In this document: positions 11,066 through 23,184 of the stretch, in pieces
Numbering within the stretch: the first letter of the stretch is position 1
How the letters are laid out: each line of letters begins with the position of its first letter
Source of the DNA: Molanna angustata
Lineage: Eukaryota; Arthropoda; Insecta; Trichoptera; Molannidae
NCBI GenBank assembly: GCA_963576475.1
Contig: OY754972.1
Location: forward strand, 35,982,978-36,046,977
Reading direction: 5' to 3'
Length of the DNA stretch: 64,000 nucleotides
Notes under the pieces: model-generated
Told to the model about the DNA's origin: nothing
Databases searched by the model: none
What the model saw: only the letters and a program-made list of their open reading frames with translations
Made by a program: the position numbers and the translations under genes

Positions 11066-13220
11066 TGTATTTTTTTATACGTAACTAAACTGCACACAAA
11101 CAACACTTAGGTAAAAAATTACAATGAGTAAGCTTAATATATAATTGTTATACTATCCCTACGAAGTGTCAATAACTTGTGGTAAACCAGTTCATATAAG
11201 TAATAATATACTGGGATGTGAATGTGTAGTGGGTAAAAATGTGTAATGAGGTGTGTAAAATGATGTGTTAAATGTAATATTATAAGCTCAATACATTAAT
11301 TTACCCTTTACAGCATGTGTGCAAATGACGACCCCGATCGTTTGTTCTATGTATTTCTATCGGCGTTGTACATAAACTTCGTCACTCACCTCCTACGTTG
11401 CCAAACCATCACAGTGTGTTCACATTCAAACATTTTATTGATGAATAAATTTCTTGGTTAATAATCTTTGTTTCTGTTGAAATATATGAATGCATTATTC
11501 TCACGAAATCGAACGGTTGACATGTCATAATACTATTTGTGTAGCAAATTTAAGATTTTCTTTTACGCCCCTGTAACCAGGGTGTGCGGGTATGCGTTAA
11601 CTTATAAAAGGAAGATCGTCATGTGTGGTGAACTTCATTGCTGAATTATGAGAGATGTTATTTTCCTACTGTTTTTTATTTTTTTAAAAAATGATTATCT
11701 ATACCTACATACCAACCTCGTCTCATATTAAAAAGCAATATTTAGAATGGGCTAAATTGGAGATACATTGAAGCACATGAAAATATGTTTCAAAAACATA
11801 ACAATAATAAAGAGAAGAAAAGAGTTTTTATTTTAAGAAAGTCTCATAATTTGTAAATAATGTAAAATACTTATGCCACAAAATTCTTTTATATACAAAG
11901 TCAAAATATTTTCCTTTTCCTCAAAGAGGTGATTTCCCTCGACTGAATTCAACAATTTGGGAGAAATTATTTCGGGAAAAATTAGAAAAAAACTTTTTGC
12001 TTTGCGTTATAAAATTAAAGTAATTTTGAAAATCCGACTCTAAAACAGCTAAAAGACTTTCTCATAACTTTTTAAGAACATTCGGCTAAAAATAGGTGCT
12101 TTCATACTCGAGTTAGTCCAAGTTGATATTCTACAACGCTGAAATGGGAATGTTCCTATGTGGAAACGTTCTTACTCCAAGTAAGTCACGAATTAGTTCA
12201 ATTCCCTATTCTATAATCACATTTTAGTCGAATCAACTGTCAAAACGTTCCTTATTTTATTTAACCGTTCCTTTTTTTCTTGGACGAGCAGACGTGTAAA
12301 TATCCCGCTGTCCGGGAGTCGGGGCCTTAATTACTCCAAAACAAATAATATTGTGAGCAAGTATCCTACAAATCGAGATCTATTATTTCACAGTAACTTA
12401 CTTGAGACGTGTCTATCTTTATTCACAGGAACACAGAAACAGCTCTGACTTTCGATGACCTTGCTCACAAGAAGGAATAGGATCGGCAGTAGTGTCACAG
12501 AATAAGATCTGGTCATCATTAATAGCATACAACACCAAAAATGCGCGATAAATATGTGAGCCGCGAAATATCAAATCTAACCCGCTGATGTCGACCAACG
12601 AAATTTAAAGACGTTTACAGCACAAGACAAAAGCAAAACTCCATAGATCTGCCCTTTGTGTATGTTCGAACGTCAAAATAATACACAAATAAATGACCAT
12701 CCATTCCACAGATGGCAGATCCCGATTAAATAGCCGACTTACTTATTATATCATAAATTAAATATCAACAATATTTATTATCGCTTAACCACATTATTGG
12801 AAGCGTACCTACTAGTTATTTTTACAACAGTCCGGGATATTATAAATTTAAAAAAGCGATTGATAGGCATCCCATGAACAGCCAAGAGAAGTAATGTATC
12901 CATTCTCGATTGATTGAATATTATTTATTATCTTTCAACAATATGCTACAGATATATCTCTCATTTCTTTATACACATTGCCAGGAGAGCCTTAAGAAAC
13001 TGTTGATATGAGGACGAAGATCTCGAGGTCTCTCAATAACCAGATGCAGTGGTATATTTAACTCTGCAATGGAGTCTTTGAAGGCTAGCGCTCTACTTTC
13101 TGCTTAGATAAAATCAAGATGGAGGTAGGCCATACAAAGAGTGATTGAATGCAGCCACCGTCCGCTGCCATAAGAAATAGGCCGTGCGAGAGTAAAATAT
13201 ATATTATATTCTATTATATT
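11066..13220. other. No gene; one short dispersed repeat
   Basis: No coding evidence. At about 11575-11655, GTGTGGTGAACTTCATTGCTGAATTATGAGAGATG matches a block at about 39440-39475 (in the longer form GGTGGTGAATCTCATTACTG), so a dispersed repeat fragment is present. The remainder is unremarkable. Confidence 0.4.
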
Positions 13221-13417
13221 CCAACTGTCGATTCGTTCATGAGAATTCAATTCTCTTAATGAATCGACATTATTAAGCCAAGATGCGTGTACGAAAGTTA
13301 ATTTTGTATGATGTAGTGGACTTTTTGCATGCTAATAACACCAACTAGAGGCCTCGCAGCGTATATGTTCCCATACATGGATTTACTCAGAATTCGGAGT
13401 AGAACATTTTATGTGAG

Positions 13418-13507
<90 letters not shown>

Positions 13508-14263
13508 GTCCCCTTCTTATAACTTTTGATCCGCTCAATTTACAGAGCCCAAATTTTCAGAATATATAAAAAATTATAGGCCTACAAAACTTTTATACTC
13601 GAATTGTGAATATTTGTTGCAGTCAGGGGTTATCAACTTTTGAAATTTTGGTTAATTATTCCATATATCTCAGAAACCATAAAAGCTAGAACGCTGAAAA
13701 TTGGTATAAACATAGACAAATACAAAATCTCAAATGAGTTTTTTTTTAAAATTCCAGGGTTTCTCAAACATTTTTTATTAAGAAAAATATTTTTTTTATG
13801 ATAAATTTATGAGTTTAACTGCCTATATTTCCAAATTTTTTAAAAATATCGAAAAAAGCCGAAACACCCCAACAAGATAATTTAATTTTCTATAAAAAAT
13901 ATTAACAATGTATTAGCACATCAATAAAAGAAGCAATGTCGTCACTAAATTCAAAAATTGAATTTAGTGACGACATTGCTTCATACAATTTGTAAGGCAG
14001 TCGCTTATACACAATATGTAAGAAGACTTAATAGTTTGATAGGTACTTAATATCCAAACATACATACAGAATCATCATGTTGTTTTCATATTCCGGGTAG
14101 GAAAAGAGAACTGACCTCCATACTGTCCTATCTTGACATACATACCAACATGTGTTAAAATATTCAATAATTTGGATTTATGGGTTTATAGTTTGATTCT
14201 TATTCTTCAACTATACATACTATCGCTATCGACAGTTGGATCTCATGTGTTACATGCAACTAG
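13221..14263 (+). mobile_element. HINE-A, full length, with expanded microsatellite
   Basis: It starts CCAACTGTCGATTCG preceded by T at 13220 and ends ATGCAACTAG at 14263 followed by T. The internal (TG)n tract at about 13421-13505 is one of the longest in the family. All body landmarks are present. It also carries a perfect 25-bp-arm hairpin at 13930-13982 that other copies lack. Confidence 0.85.
13930..13982. repeat. Perfect 25-bp inverted repeat inside a HINE
   Basis: GAAGCAATGTCGTCACTAAA... is mirrored exactly after a 3-nt AAA loop. Sister copies have only the right arm, preceded by a T-rich stretch. The left arm therefore looks newly made from the right arm, as expected from template switching during replication. 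Confidence 0.85.
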
Positions 14264-14813
14264 TTTAATTATAACATCACTGAAATGATTTAACTCTCTG
14301 CGTATTAATATCATTAGCATTTACGGGAGTTTTCGGGTAAATAATGAATTTCCATATAGGTATATGTACTTTGATAAAATCCACGCCTTTTACAACAAGT
14401 TCTATGATGATTATATAATACAAAAAAAAATGGTACAGAAAACGATCAAAAGAGAACGTGTTGCCATTAATTTATAATAAGGGTTTCAAAACACATTTTA
14501 TTATAGTAGGTATATTCTAAGGTCCTCGAGGTTATATGATTAGGCCGTCCTATATACCTATTGCTTTCAGGACGAGAATACCAATTACATTTTTATCATC
14601 GATATAATTCTTCTCGTGGAGGGTTATAACCCAAAAATAAAATCAATAATTCATATTAACCGTGGATTGGTAAATACAACACGAACTTTGAGGTTATGCC
14701 ATCTGATATGATAATAGAATAAATTCATTAAAAATATATTCAATTAAATTGTGTACAATTTTACTAGCTTAAGCTTCAATCATAAAACAGCAATCTATTG
14801 ATTGTGATAGCTT
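14264..14813. other. No gene seen
   Basis: AT-rich unique-looking sequence between two HINE copies. Confidence 0.35.
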
Positions 14814-15268
14814 CCGATTGTAGTGCTGAAGCAAAAGTATTTCAATATTAAAATTATTTCAGTCAAGGTTTATCAACTTTTGAATTTTAACTTTATTTTT
14901 CCATGTATCTCGAAAACTATAAAAGCTAGAAAATTGTTTATTTTGGAATATTTTTGTAAAATATTAATTTACTGACGACATTGTTTCATACAATTTGTAT
15001 GGCAGTATACACTACATAATATCTACGGGGACTCTCAATAGTTTGATACTAAATCTCCAAACAAACATACATACCACCATGCTGTTTTCATATTTTGGGT
15101 AAGAAAAAAGGACTGACCTCCATACTATCCTGATAAATGTTTGTATAGAAAACAAAATATAATATTAATATATTATAATGTTTATAGTTTGGTAGGTACG
15201 TATTATTCCACTAAAGGTACTTACTATTACAATCGGCAATTGGATCTCATGTGTTATATGTAATTATT
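14814..15268 (+). mobile_element. HINE-B, second copy
   Basis: It begins CCGATTGTAGTGCTGAAGC after T, collinear with 10180-10623. The subterminal right side contains ACAATCGG at 15229-15236, the exact reverse complement of the first 8 bases, so this subfamily may have its own asymmetric inverted repeat. The 3' hairpin is decayed (GTGTTATATG) and CTAG is lost. Confidence 0.65.
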
Positions 15269-15295
15269 AATAAATATAACTAGATGTATTTATTA

Positions 15296-16149
<854 letters not shown>

Positions 16150-16691
16150 AATAGGGCACTTCTTTGAGACTAATTATTTGTAAATTTTAAATATTTTTAC
16201 TGATAATGATTTTTCATGGAATATAATAAAGTCTTTGTTAGATGACCACTAAGTTATTAAATCATAAAATCTTTTCCCGCATACAAATCATGATGCGAAA
16301 ATTTGTCTGTGTAGTCTTAACAAATTTGCATACACATTTCAGTTTGAGGTGACATATTCATAATGCTAGCAAATATAAACATGTTTACACATACAGACAC
16401 GATCTCTTATACAACACAAAGTAATATAAGGTATTGCGTGGTGTATCAGTTTTGGCAACTCGTGCGAAAATACAAAGACACATTGTTTAGTTCGCATCGA
16501 TGAACTTCCTTTCCATCCCGACCAGGATATACAATGAATATAGTGACACCATCACGATAAACCCCTTCAATTGACACAAAGTTTTATTAAGGATACGGAC
16601 TATTCATTTAAAAATTCATAGCACTTCATATTTATAAAACAATATAAATCTCTTCACTAGATTAAAAACTTGTTCTGAAGCAGATTTTAAT
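16150..16691. other. No gene seen
   Basis: AT-rich, no recognised motif. Confidence 0.35.
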
Positions 16692-16693
16692 TA

Positions 16694-17264
16694 CAATGTG
16701 TCTCAAAAGAAAGTTAATATTTGTATTCAGAGCGTTATGTGGAGATGTTAGAAGACTTCTTAGTGCCTGAACTGCAAAACTTTCCTGGCTATAACCAAAG
16801 AACATGGTTCCAGCACGACGGAGCAACGTCAGTCACACACGTCCTACACATCTCTACCACGAGTTCGTGAAATTTTCCCAGGTATATTGATCTCCAGGAG
16901 AGGTGACATAAATTGGCCTCCACGCAGTCCTGATTTAACCCCTATGAACTTTTTCCTATTGGGTTATCTTAAATCTAAAGTTTACGCCAATAAACCGACT
17001 TCCCTGGCGCATTTGAAAGAAAATATTCGTCACGAAATGGAAGCCATCACTGAGTCCACCTGCCAATCCAGTCCACCTGAAATTTTACTGATCGATTAAA
17101 TGAGTACTGCGAACGCGAAGGTCTATATTTGGACGATATTATTTTTAAGAAATGAATTACCAAATTGTGTAGATACTTTAATAATTAATAAACATTTTTT
17201 CGATACACTGCTTACTTTTTTTTAATCGATCTACTAAATATAAACTTTATATTGAGACACTCTG
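16694..17264 (+). mobile_element. Internally deleted Tc1/mariner-type element, copy 1
   Basis: The termini are CAATGTGTCTCAAAAG and the inverse of CAGAGTGTCTCAATAT, with TA at 16692-16693 beside the left end. Directly inside the left TIR the coding part begins near the C-terminal third of a DDE transposase: a WFQHDGAT block, then a frameshift, then GDINWPPRSPDLTPMNFF and YLKSKVYANKP. HDG and the residue before FF are the second and third catalytic positions. The third is Asn (AAC at 16947-16949) where the family normally has Asp. The N-terminal DNA-binding half is absent. The same deletion is in 57216-57791, so this shortened form was probably mobilised in trans. Confidence 0.8.
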
Positions 17265-17562
17265 GCTGTGTAATAGAACAGGTGATCTATTTTTAAAAGT
17301 TCTTATTGAATAATGAGTGAAACCCAGATTCCGAAATAAAGACCAGGATAAAGATGGTGAGATTACCTTCTACAAATTGCAAAAACTGCTGTGTAACCGA
17401 GATTTAAAGCCACATATGTAAGTACAAGTTGGAGAGCTGTTAAAGCACATAGGTATGCTATACGTATACGTGGTACTGTTGTGTGGAAGGTTGGACTCTT
17501 AAAATCTCAACAAGAGGTATAATTCGAGAGAAATCGAGATGTTTCTTATAGAAAATTAATAG
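17265..17562. other. No gene seen
   Basis: Short spacer without recognised content. Confidence 0.3.
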
Positions 17563-17564
17563 TA

Positions 17565-17840
17565 TAGAATACTCTTTAGCCTGCAGTAAGCGCGACTGCT
17601 TTATGTTGACTAATTTGGTCAACATCTTGCTACGGGCATTCAGTAATCATTTGGCCGTCTGCGTGTTACGTTCTCCAAATAGGGAGTTTTTAACTGCTCG
17701 CAAAATTATTTACGCAGTCATAACGATTAGTACTATACGAACAATGTCTACCAGCAGAGTTATACATATATATTGACACGAGCCGGCCAATAAAACGGCT
17801 TCATTTTTACAATAGGTATTGTATGGGAATGAGTATTCTA
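17565..17840. mobile_element. 276-bp TA-flanked MITE, copy 1
   Basis: The TIR TAGAATACTC at the left is mirrored as GAGTATTCTA at the right, with TA on both flanks (17563-17564 and 17841-17842). A near-identical element is at 61579-61851. Internal marks include GCCTGCAGTAAGCGCGACTG and GAGCCGGCCAATAAAACGGC. It is non-coding. The TA duplication is consistent with the Tc1/mariner superfamily, but the TIR is short. Confidence 0.8.
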
Positions 17841-17880
17841 TAGTTTTATTATTATTCTATGATGTTACTATATACAGAAG

Positions 17881-18445
17881 ATGACTCCCCTTGATCTGAA
17901 ACTTCAGCGTAGAGGGGCTGTTTTCAACCTTACGCGGGGCTGTTCTTCTATGATCGGAAATATTCCTCTCTTCCCTCCAGAGGGTCGAGTGTCACGCGGC
18001 TTTGTTGAAAGGACTGTAAATGAAAATTTGCAGAACATCTGGCAGACTCGCTGGACGGCCTGCTCAGTGGGAAGAATTACCTACTTATTTTTTCCCGACG
18101 TGAGGTATCGTCTTAAATCTCCCTGGGTTGTTCCAGACTTTTGGACTTCCCAATTTTTCACAGGACACGGAAACTTTAAAAGTTATCTTCACCGATTTAA
18201 CATTGCCTCATCTGCTTCATGTCATTTCTGTCAATACCCGGACCAAACTTCGGAACATATCCTTTGGGAATGTTGCCACCCAATGGTGTCCTCATATACA
18301 TAGATCGGAGCTCCTCGTTGCTGTCCGTGGGCCTCTTCAGGGTCCCATTGGTCATGCGGATTTTGTGATCTCGAAGAAAAATTATAAAGCTTTTAAGGTT
18401 TTCTGTCATAGATATGGTGCCTTACTTTTAGAAGATTCCCGTTAA
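17881..18445 (+). mobile_element. R1-like non-LTR retrotransposon, ORF2 C-terminus
   Basis: The first frame (140 codons) ends in FTGHGNFKSYLHRFNI and CHFCQYPDQTSEHILWEC, a C-X2-C-X8-H-X4-C knuckle as found after the RT in R1-group elements. A frameshift at about 18300 moves the reading to SELLVAVRGPLQGPIG and FVISKKNYKAFKVF, the expected terminal segment, which stops at 18445. RT palm and endonuclease are absent. It begins about 40 bp after the MITE at 17565-17840. Confidence 0.75.
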
Positions 18446-18715
18446 ATTAATTATTTCCAGAGATCTTGGTCACTTCTCTGATGGTCTGCATGTAGGGGGA
18501 TCTGAGGTCATAGACAGTCCACGGGTGTGAATTTTCTGTTCGCACTCGTTGATTGTTTCTTTTTGCACTATGGTGCCGAGATTGCTAATCTAGAGGGCTC
18601 CATGAGCTACTTTTCGTGCTATGCATTTTTTTTTTTGTCGTTCACTTAGCGTTCTGTGAAGGGGCCGATTACAGTCCCCATAGGCAGAGCGGGTGGTGGT
18701 GGGAGTAGCGATACA
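18446..18715 (+). mobile_element. 3' UTR of the R1-like element
   Basis: The downstream non-coding stretch has CAGTCCACGGGTGTG, TCTAGAGGGCTCCATGAGC, TTCACTTAGCGTTCTGTG and GAGCGGGTGGTGGTG. The same landmarks recur at 42215-42410 (+) and, reversed and interrupted, at 35650-35852, which defines it as a family 3' UTR. Confidence 0.65.
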
Positions 18716-18774
18716 GAAGGTTGATGCGCATCTCATGATGGATTGATGGAGATTCCAATGAAGAAGTTAAAAAA

Positions 18775-19010
18775 TAATATCAATTATGATGGAGAAAGAG
18801 AAAAAGTTGCTGACCACTGATAAAAGACGCAAACCGCATACTTTGGCCACATAATCTCTTCTACAATTTTATAAAACACTATTTATAAAACACATAATCT
18901 CTTCTACACATATGCTCTTCTACAATTTATGGTGGAGGTAAAAATAAAGAGAGAAGATGGAGTATGGGTCGCGTCCTTCTTTGGGTTCAATTATTATTAT
19001 CTGACGTTGC
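18775..19010 (+). mobile_element. Decayed RT C-terminal fragment
   Basis: Peptide pieces in shifting frames (a KLLTTDKRRK-like stretch, YFGHI, then a REDGVW / GSR region) follow the usual order KRRK...YFGH...LL..I.EGK..G.RG.GRR of a non-LTR RT C-terminus. A local duplication of CATAATCTCTTCTACA (near 18858 and 18893) disrupts it. Low-confidence family placement. Confidence 0.4.
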
Positions 19011-19520
19011 AAATCAGGTTCTTGTTATGAATAACCAAACCATCGTCATATTATGTATCACATTTTAGAGATATATTTATGAGTTCTCTTAGAAAAAACT
19101 ATGAATTTTCTAAGGCATAAAATAAAACCTACGCTGTGCAACCAGGATTATTTTCTCCAAGACCTTTCGGCAAGTAGAAAGATTGATGGAACCTGGCTCC
19201 CTTTTTGAAGCTTTCACTACTCTCATCCTTTATTTCTTCACTATTTCTAGCTGGGTAGGAGCGCGCGTGATTCTTCTATTTGCTGTCAAACATTTGCAGA
19301 CGTTGGCTGAATTTCAATTTAATCTGAATATCGGTTTTATCTCTTTGACAAAATGAATGATGGTCAACCGATGAAAAAAAATAATAAGTCTTCAATGCTT
19401 ATATTAAATAAATTGATGATGAGTAAAGAATTATGCAAACTTCAAACAAATAATATATTGCAAGATCCTTTCAAAGTAATTTTTAAATTTAAGTGGATTT
19501 TCTTAAATTTCGTTGTTAAC
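19011..19520. other. No gene seen
   Basis: No recognised repeat or coding feature. Confidence 0.3.
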
Positions 19521-19524
19521 TTGG

Positions 19525-19705
19525 TTTGGTATGACTACTTATCCAAGGGTCCGGGGTTCAATTCCCAGTGAAAACACAGTTTTTAATTGTGTTTTCTGTC
19601 TGGATCTGTAAGATATCGCAAGTCTCCAGGATGTGACAACTTATTGGGTGCGTGTTAAATTAATATTTATCATAGTATCTGTTAGTTTCCCGAGAAATAT
19701 AAAAT
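19525..19705 (+). mobile_element. SINE1 copy (tRNA-derived), worn head
   Basis: The B box GGGTTCAATTCCC follows ATCCAAGGGTCCG. Then come the family body (ACACAGTTTTTAATTGTG, AAGTCTCCAGGATGTG, GTGCGTGTTAAATTAATATT) and the 3' end GTTAGTTTCCCGAGAAA before an A-rich tail. The A box region is decayed. Confidence 0.75.
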
Positions 19706-19994
19706 ATAAATTTAAATAGTTTGTAAAACTCTAAACATGAAAGGAATTTCTGTACTATAAAAGTTATTTTAGAAATACGTCTCCGAGAAAAGTTACAATT
19801 TAAATATAAAAAAAACAATTAAAGGTAACTAGTACTAATTATGTAAATAAATATTTTCCAGCATGTATTCATTTAGTCATATATACATATGTGTTGTGTG
19901 AGATATAAAATTAACGAGCTTTTTAATTAAATTATGTAATTATTTTATACTTTTTGATGCTTTTCATCATTTTTAAAAAAATAAAAAATAAATT
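19706..19994. other. No gene seen
   Basis: AT-rich spacer. Confidence 0.3.
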
Positions 19995-20165
19995 AACACT
20001 TTCTTGCACACTGCGCAAGTGGCGAGTTTATTACCATATGGTAATTTCTTCCAACTAGCCAGTGTTTTCAGCCCAGAGAAGCAATATTTGCCTGAGAAAT
20101 AAATTTAAATTAATTTCTCCTCTGCTGGGAATCGAACCCAGGATGCCCGCACAGAAACCAAAATA
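19995..20165 (-). mobile_element. SINE2 copy (second tRNA-derived family)
   Basis: On the minus strand a B box GGTTCGATTCCCAG lies beside CTGTGCGGGCATCCTG. The body runs on to a tail containing TTACCATATGGTAA and CTCGCCACTTGCGCAG. The same tail occurs on the plus strand at 31440-31505, and a related head lies at 57828-57895. Confidence 0.6.
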
Positions 20166-20172
20166 ATTCAAT

Positions 20173-20337
20173 ATGAGTAAATCCGTATATGGAACATATA
20201 TGCTGCAAAGCCTCTAAGTTGGTGTTTTTGACTTCAAAGTTTGAAAATATAAATTGCATACAATCTCGCGTATCCTGGGTTGAAAACATTGTCGATATGT
20301 TAAGAGAACAAAGTTCTCTTAACATATCGACAGTTGG
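20173..20337 (-). mobile_element. HINE-A 5' fragment
   Basis: Reverse orientation, from TGAGTAAATCCGTATATGG through GCCTCTAAGTTGGTG to the 5' hairpin and terminal CGACAGTTGG. The 5' palindrome is near-perfect here (TTAAGAGAACAAAGTTCTCTTAA). Confidence 0.75.
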
Positions 20338-20344
20338 ATTATTT

Positions 20345-20522
20345 TATCTAGTTTCTTGGGCAACTAATAGACTGCATTAATTTAACACGCAGCTAATAAC
20401 AAGCGGCTGCATAATGGAGACATACGGTATTAATCCTCTCACAAATCTAGACTGAAGACAATTAAAAACTGTGTCTCCACTAGGAATCGAACCCGGGACC
20501 CTTGGATCAGCAGTCAGATACC
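20345..20522 (-). mobile_element. SINE1 copy between two HINE fragments
   Basis: Reverse orientation: 3' end TCTTGGGCAACTAATAG at the left, then body, then B box (GGAATCGAACCCGGGACC) and anticodon-arm region. It is truncated inside the tRNA head at about 20522, where the next HINE fragment begins. Confidence 0.8.
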
Positions 20523-20739
20523 TAACACACAGACACACTAAATTTTCTACCCCGAATTCTGAGTAAATCCGTATGTGGAACATATTATATGCTGCGAAGC
20601 CTCTAAGTTGGTGTTTTTTACTTCAAAGTTGGAAAAGCCGTGAAAAATATAGACCCTGCATACAATCTCGCGTATCCTAGCTTGGAACATTGTCGATATG
20701 TTAAGAGAACAAAGTTCTCTTGAACAAATCGACAGTTGG
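20523..20739 (-). mobile_element. HINE-A 5' fragment, second
   Basis: It contains a short CACACAGACACAC remnant, CCCCGAATTCTGAGTAAATC, GCCTCTAAGTTGGTG, AAAGCCGTGAAAAATATAG, the 5' palindrome and the terminal CGACAGTTGG. The 3' two thirds are missing; the cut falls at the microsatellite. Confidence 0.75.
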
Positions 20740-21854
20740 AATAAAAAAAAATGATTTCTAATCAATAAATAAATCTGTGGCTTAAAATTCAGTTTACTGT
20801 CGCGGTTGACGTATTAACTTAATATACGTTAAAAATAAGAATATAGTAAAAAAAAATCTGATTTGTATTGTTGAAATCGAATGTTTATTGATATTAGGTA
20901 TGCGTGTTTATGTGTGTTAATTGTGATTTAATAAAATTACTTGTTTGTAATTTGTGTGAATTTCTTCATACATTTTCGTTATTTAACTATTTAAACAAAA
21001 AAATTTCGTTTCCCGCATAAATAATTATTTTTCCTGTAAACAAAACAAATGTAATTTATGATAATATAAAATATTTCTATCTACATATTATAAACAAAAA
21101 ATCAACAAAATTGGTTATTTAGGCCAATTGTAATTAATTACCGAAATAGTAAAAAAAAATCTATCTAACTTATGTTGGAGATCCAATTGAATAAAAGTCA
21201 CTTTTTCTAATAGTTGATATCAAAAGATACTTGAAATTCTTAAACTAATGATGTAGGTATTTATTCAAGATGAAAAATAATTTAAATATCGAAATTTATT
21301 TTCAGAAATAATTTTGTGTCAGGTGGCGATGGTTTCTGTGAAGAGCGAGGTGAGGTCTGGGGTAGGGGGTTGAAAACCGTCAATTCAAAAGTTTCTAACT
21401 TTTTCCAGATGTTGATGCCGGTAAAAGTTTCGTCTTTGATATTTTATCCAGTTGATCGCCTTTTTCTCGCTCGCCATACTTTTGGTCACATCAATGAACC
21501 CTGAGGAACTCCGTGAAATCCCAAATGGGATAAGTGAGAATTGATCAAACGCCTCCGTTTTAGAAGGTACACAAAATAACATGAATGTTTGAAAAGTATG
21601 TAAGTACCTACATACATAAAATAATATTTATATCCTGTAATGGAGAGTTCGAACACCATTATGTTCTATGTATTATGTACTTTTCATTCAAGTACATATC
21701 CAGCCACTTGGAAACCACGAATGAACAATACCTGACGAAGAAAATATACAGAGCTGACAGAAACGATACAAGAGGTTAGGGTCGTCCGAGAACAGGATAT
21801 CACGTCCATGTGAACGATATTCTGAAAAAACGAGTGGGTTGTGGCCAACATTAA
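20740..21854. other. No gene seen
   Basis: AT-rich sequence with short frames only; nothing recognised. Confidence 0.35.
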
Positions 21855-22790
21855 ACTCTCCACTACATATTAAGTGTACCTACATTTTATCTTCTTGAAA
21901 GGTTGACAATCTCTAAATGCATTTTTATGAAGTAAATCTCTATTACATTCTTAAACAAATATAAGATTCCCAGAAGACAAAAGTTTTCACAATACACCAT
22001 ACACACAAAAACATTGTCACGAAACAGATAGCATGTTTTTTCTAAATGATACCTGTTGAGAAATTTTAAGTAAAATTGCATTACTAGCAAGATTAGCGTG
22101 TACATATGAGACAGTGTATCAATGTTGATGTATGTGTCAAGATAGAAGAATGCGGTGTTCGGTTCTCACTGCCTACCCCTTTAGGATATAGAAGTGGACA
22201 GTAAAAACTACACTTGTCTATAGAGACACATACAATATCAATATGAAGTTGATCACTCAATTTTACTGACCCATACAGATGCTATTTTACTTATGTTATA
22301 TATATTTTTCATACAAATATAAAATTATTTCACATTCATAGGGCAAACCATAGATTTTTTTCTTTAAATTTTGACAATCCTTGAATGCATTTTTGATGAG
22401 TGTTTTTTTGTAGTATCAAATTTTCAAACAGTACCTATACAAAAAACTCGATTTTCCAGACCATGAAAGCATTTTGAAAATTTGGACAGATGAAATCATA
22501 GAGAAGAAATTAACGGATATCTATGGAAAACTAATCAGCTCTAGGTCTATGCACTTTTCACATATTATGTAAATATGAAGTCGATCGGACTTTAGTTGGG
22601 GCTGTAGAGAGGACACAAAAAGGAAATTCCGTACGCCGAACGCCGTACGCCGTACGCCATACATACAAACACATCACGACGAAACTCACAGTGTGCACTC
22701 TCTACATGATACCAGTTGAGAAATTGATAATCATGACTAGCTTAAAAATTGTGAAATCATGACTATCCACTATTCCATAGTGTGGAGAGT
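21855..22790 (+). mobile_element. Two-copy element C, with terminal hairpin
   Basis: It starts ACTCTCCACTACATATTAAG. The right end is TCCACTATTCCATAGTGTGGAGAGT, whose last 26 nt form a strong hairpin and whose last 9 bases mirror the start. A second copy is at 47073-47933. The two halves (from about 21897 and 22365) are related to each other (ACAATCTCTAAATGCATTTTT vs ACAATCCTTGAATGCATTTTT; CATGATACCAGTTGAGAAATT in both), so it is a diverged dimer. The first half holds an RT C-terminal peptide remnant at about 22090-22170. No transposase is visible; class unknown. Confidence 0.7.
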
Positions 22791-23184
22791 AAAAAAAAAG
22801 AAAATGTAAAAAGTGCAAGCGACAGTGTGTAAAGATAGAAAAATATGGCCTTCGATTTTTTTTTGCTATTCCGTGAGGGAGATGGCGTGATGGTTTGTAT
22901 GTAATATTTTTCGATTTTTATATTTAATTATTGATAGGTGAAATTTTGAGCACCATTCATAAATTTGTATCCATATGTTAATGTATCTCGTTTTGTTGGT
23001 AGATCGTTTGTTTGTTATATAAATCAAAATGAAGATAATAATATTTCAGGCGTAACTTTGATCGCCATGTATGTGCGTTATCTTGTTCAAATTCCCAACC
23101 CATGTGACGACCATGACTAAATTACAAACAACGTTCAAGAATTTATTTGGGCGAAACCAAACATTACCTACTTTCATTTCCTAT
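22791..23184. other. No gene; possible RT tail fragment at 22810-22915
   Basis: GTGTGTAAAGATAGAAAAAT followed by CCGTGAGGGAGATGGCGTG resembles the RT C-terminal block at 10955-11065. The rest is unassigned. Confidence 0.35.

Noticed and set aside
16694..17264. Active mariner transposon
   Set aside because: Lacks the N-terminal half, is frameshifted, and has Asn in place of the third catalytic Asp.
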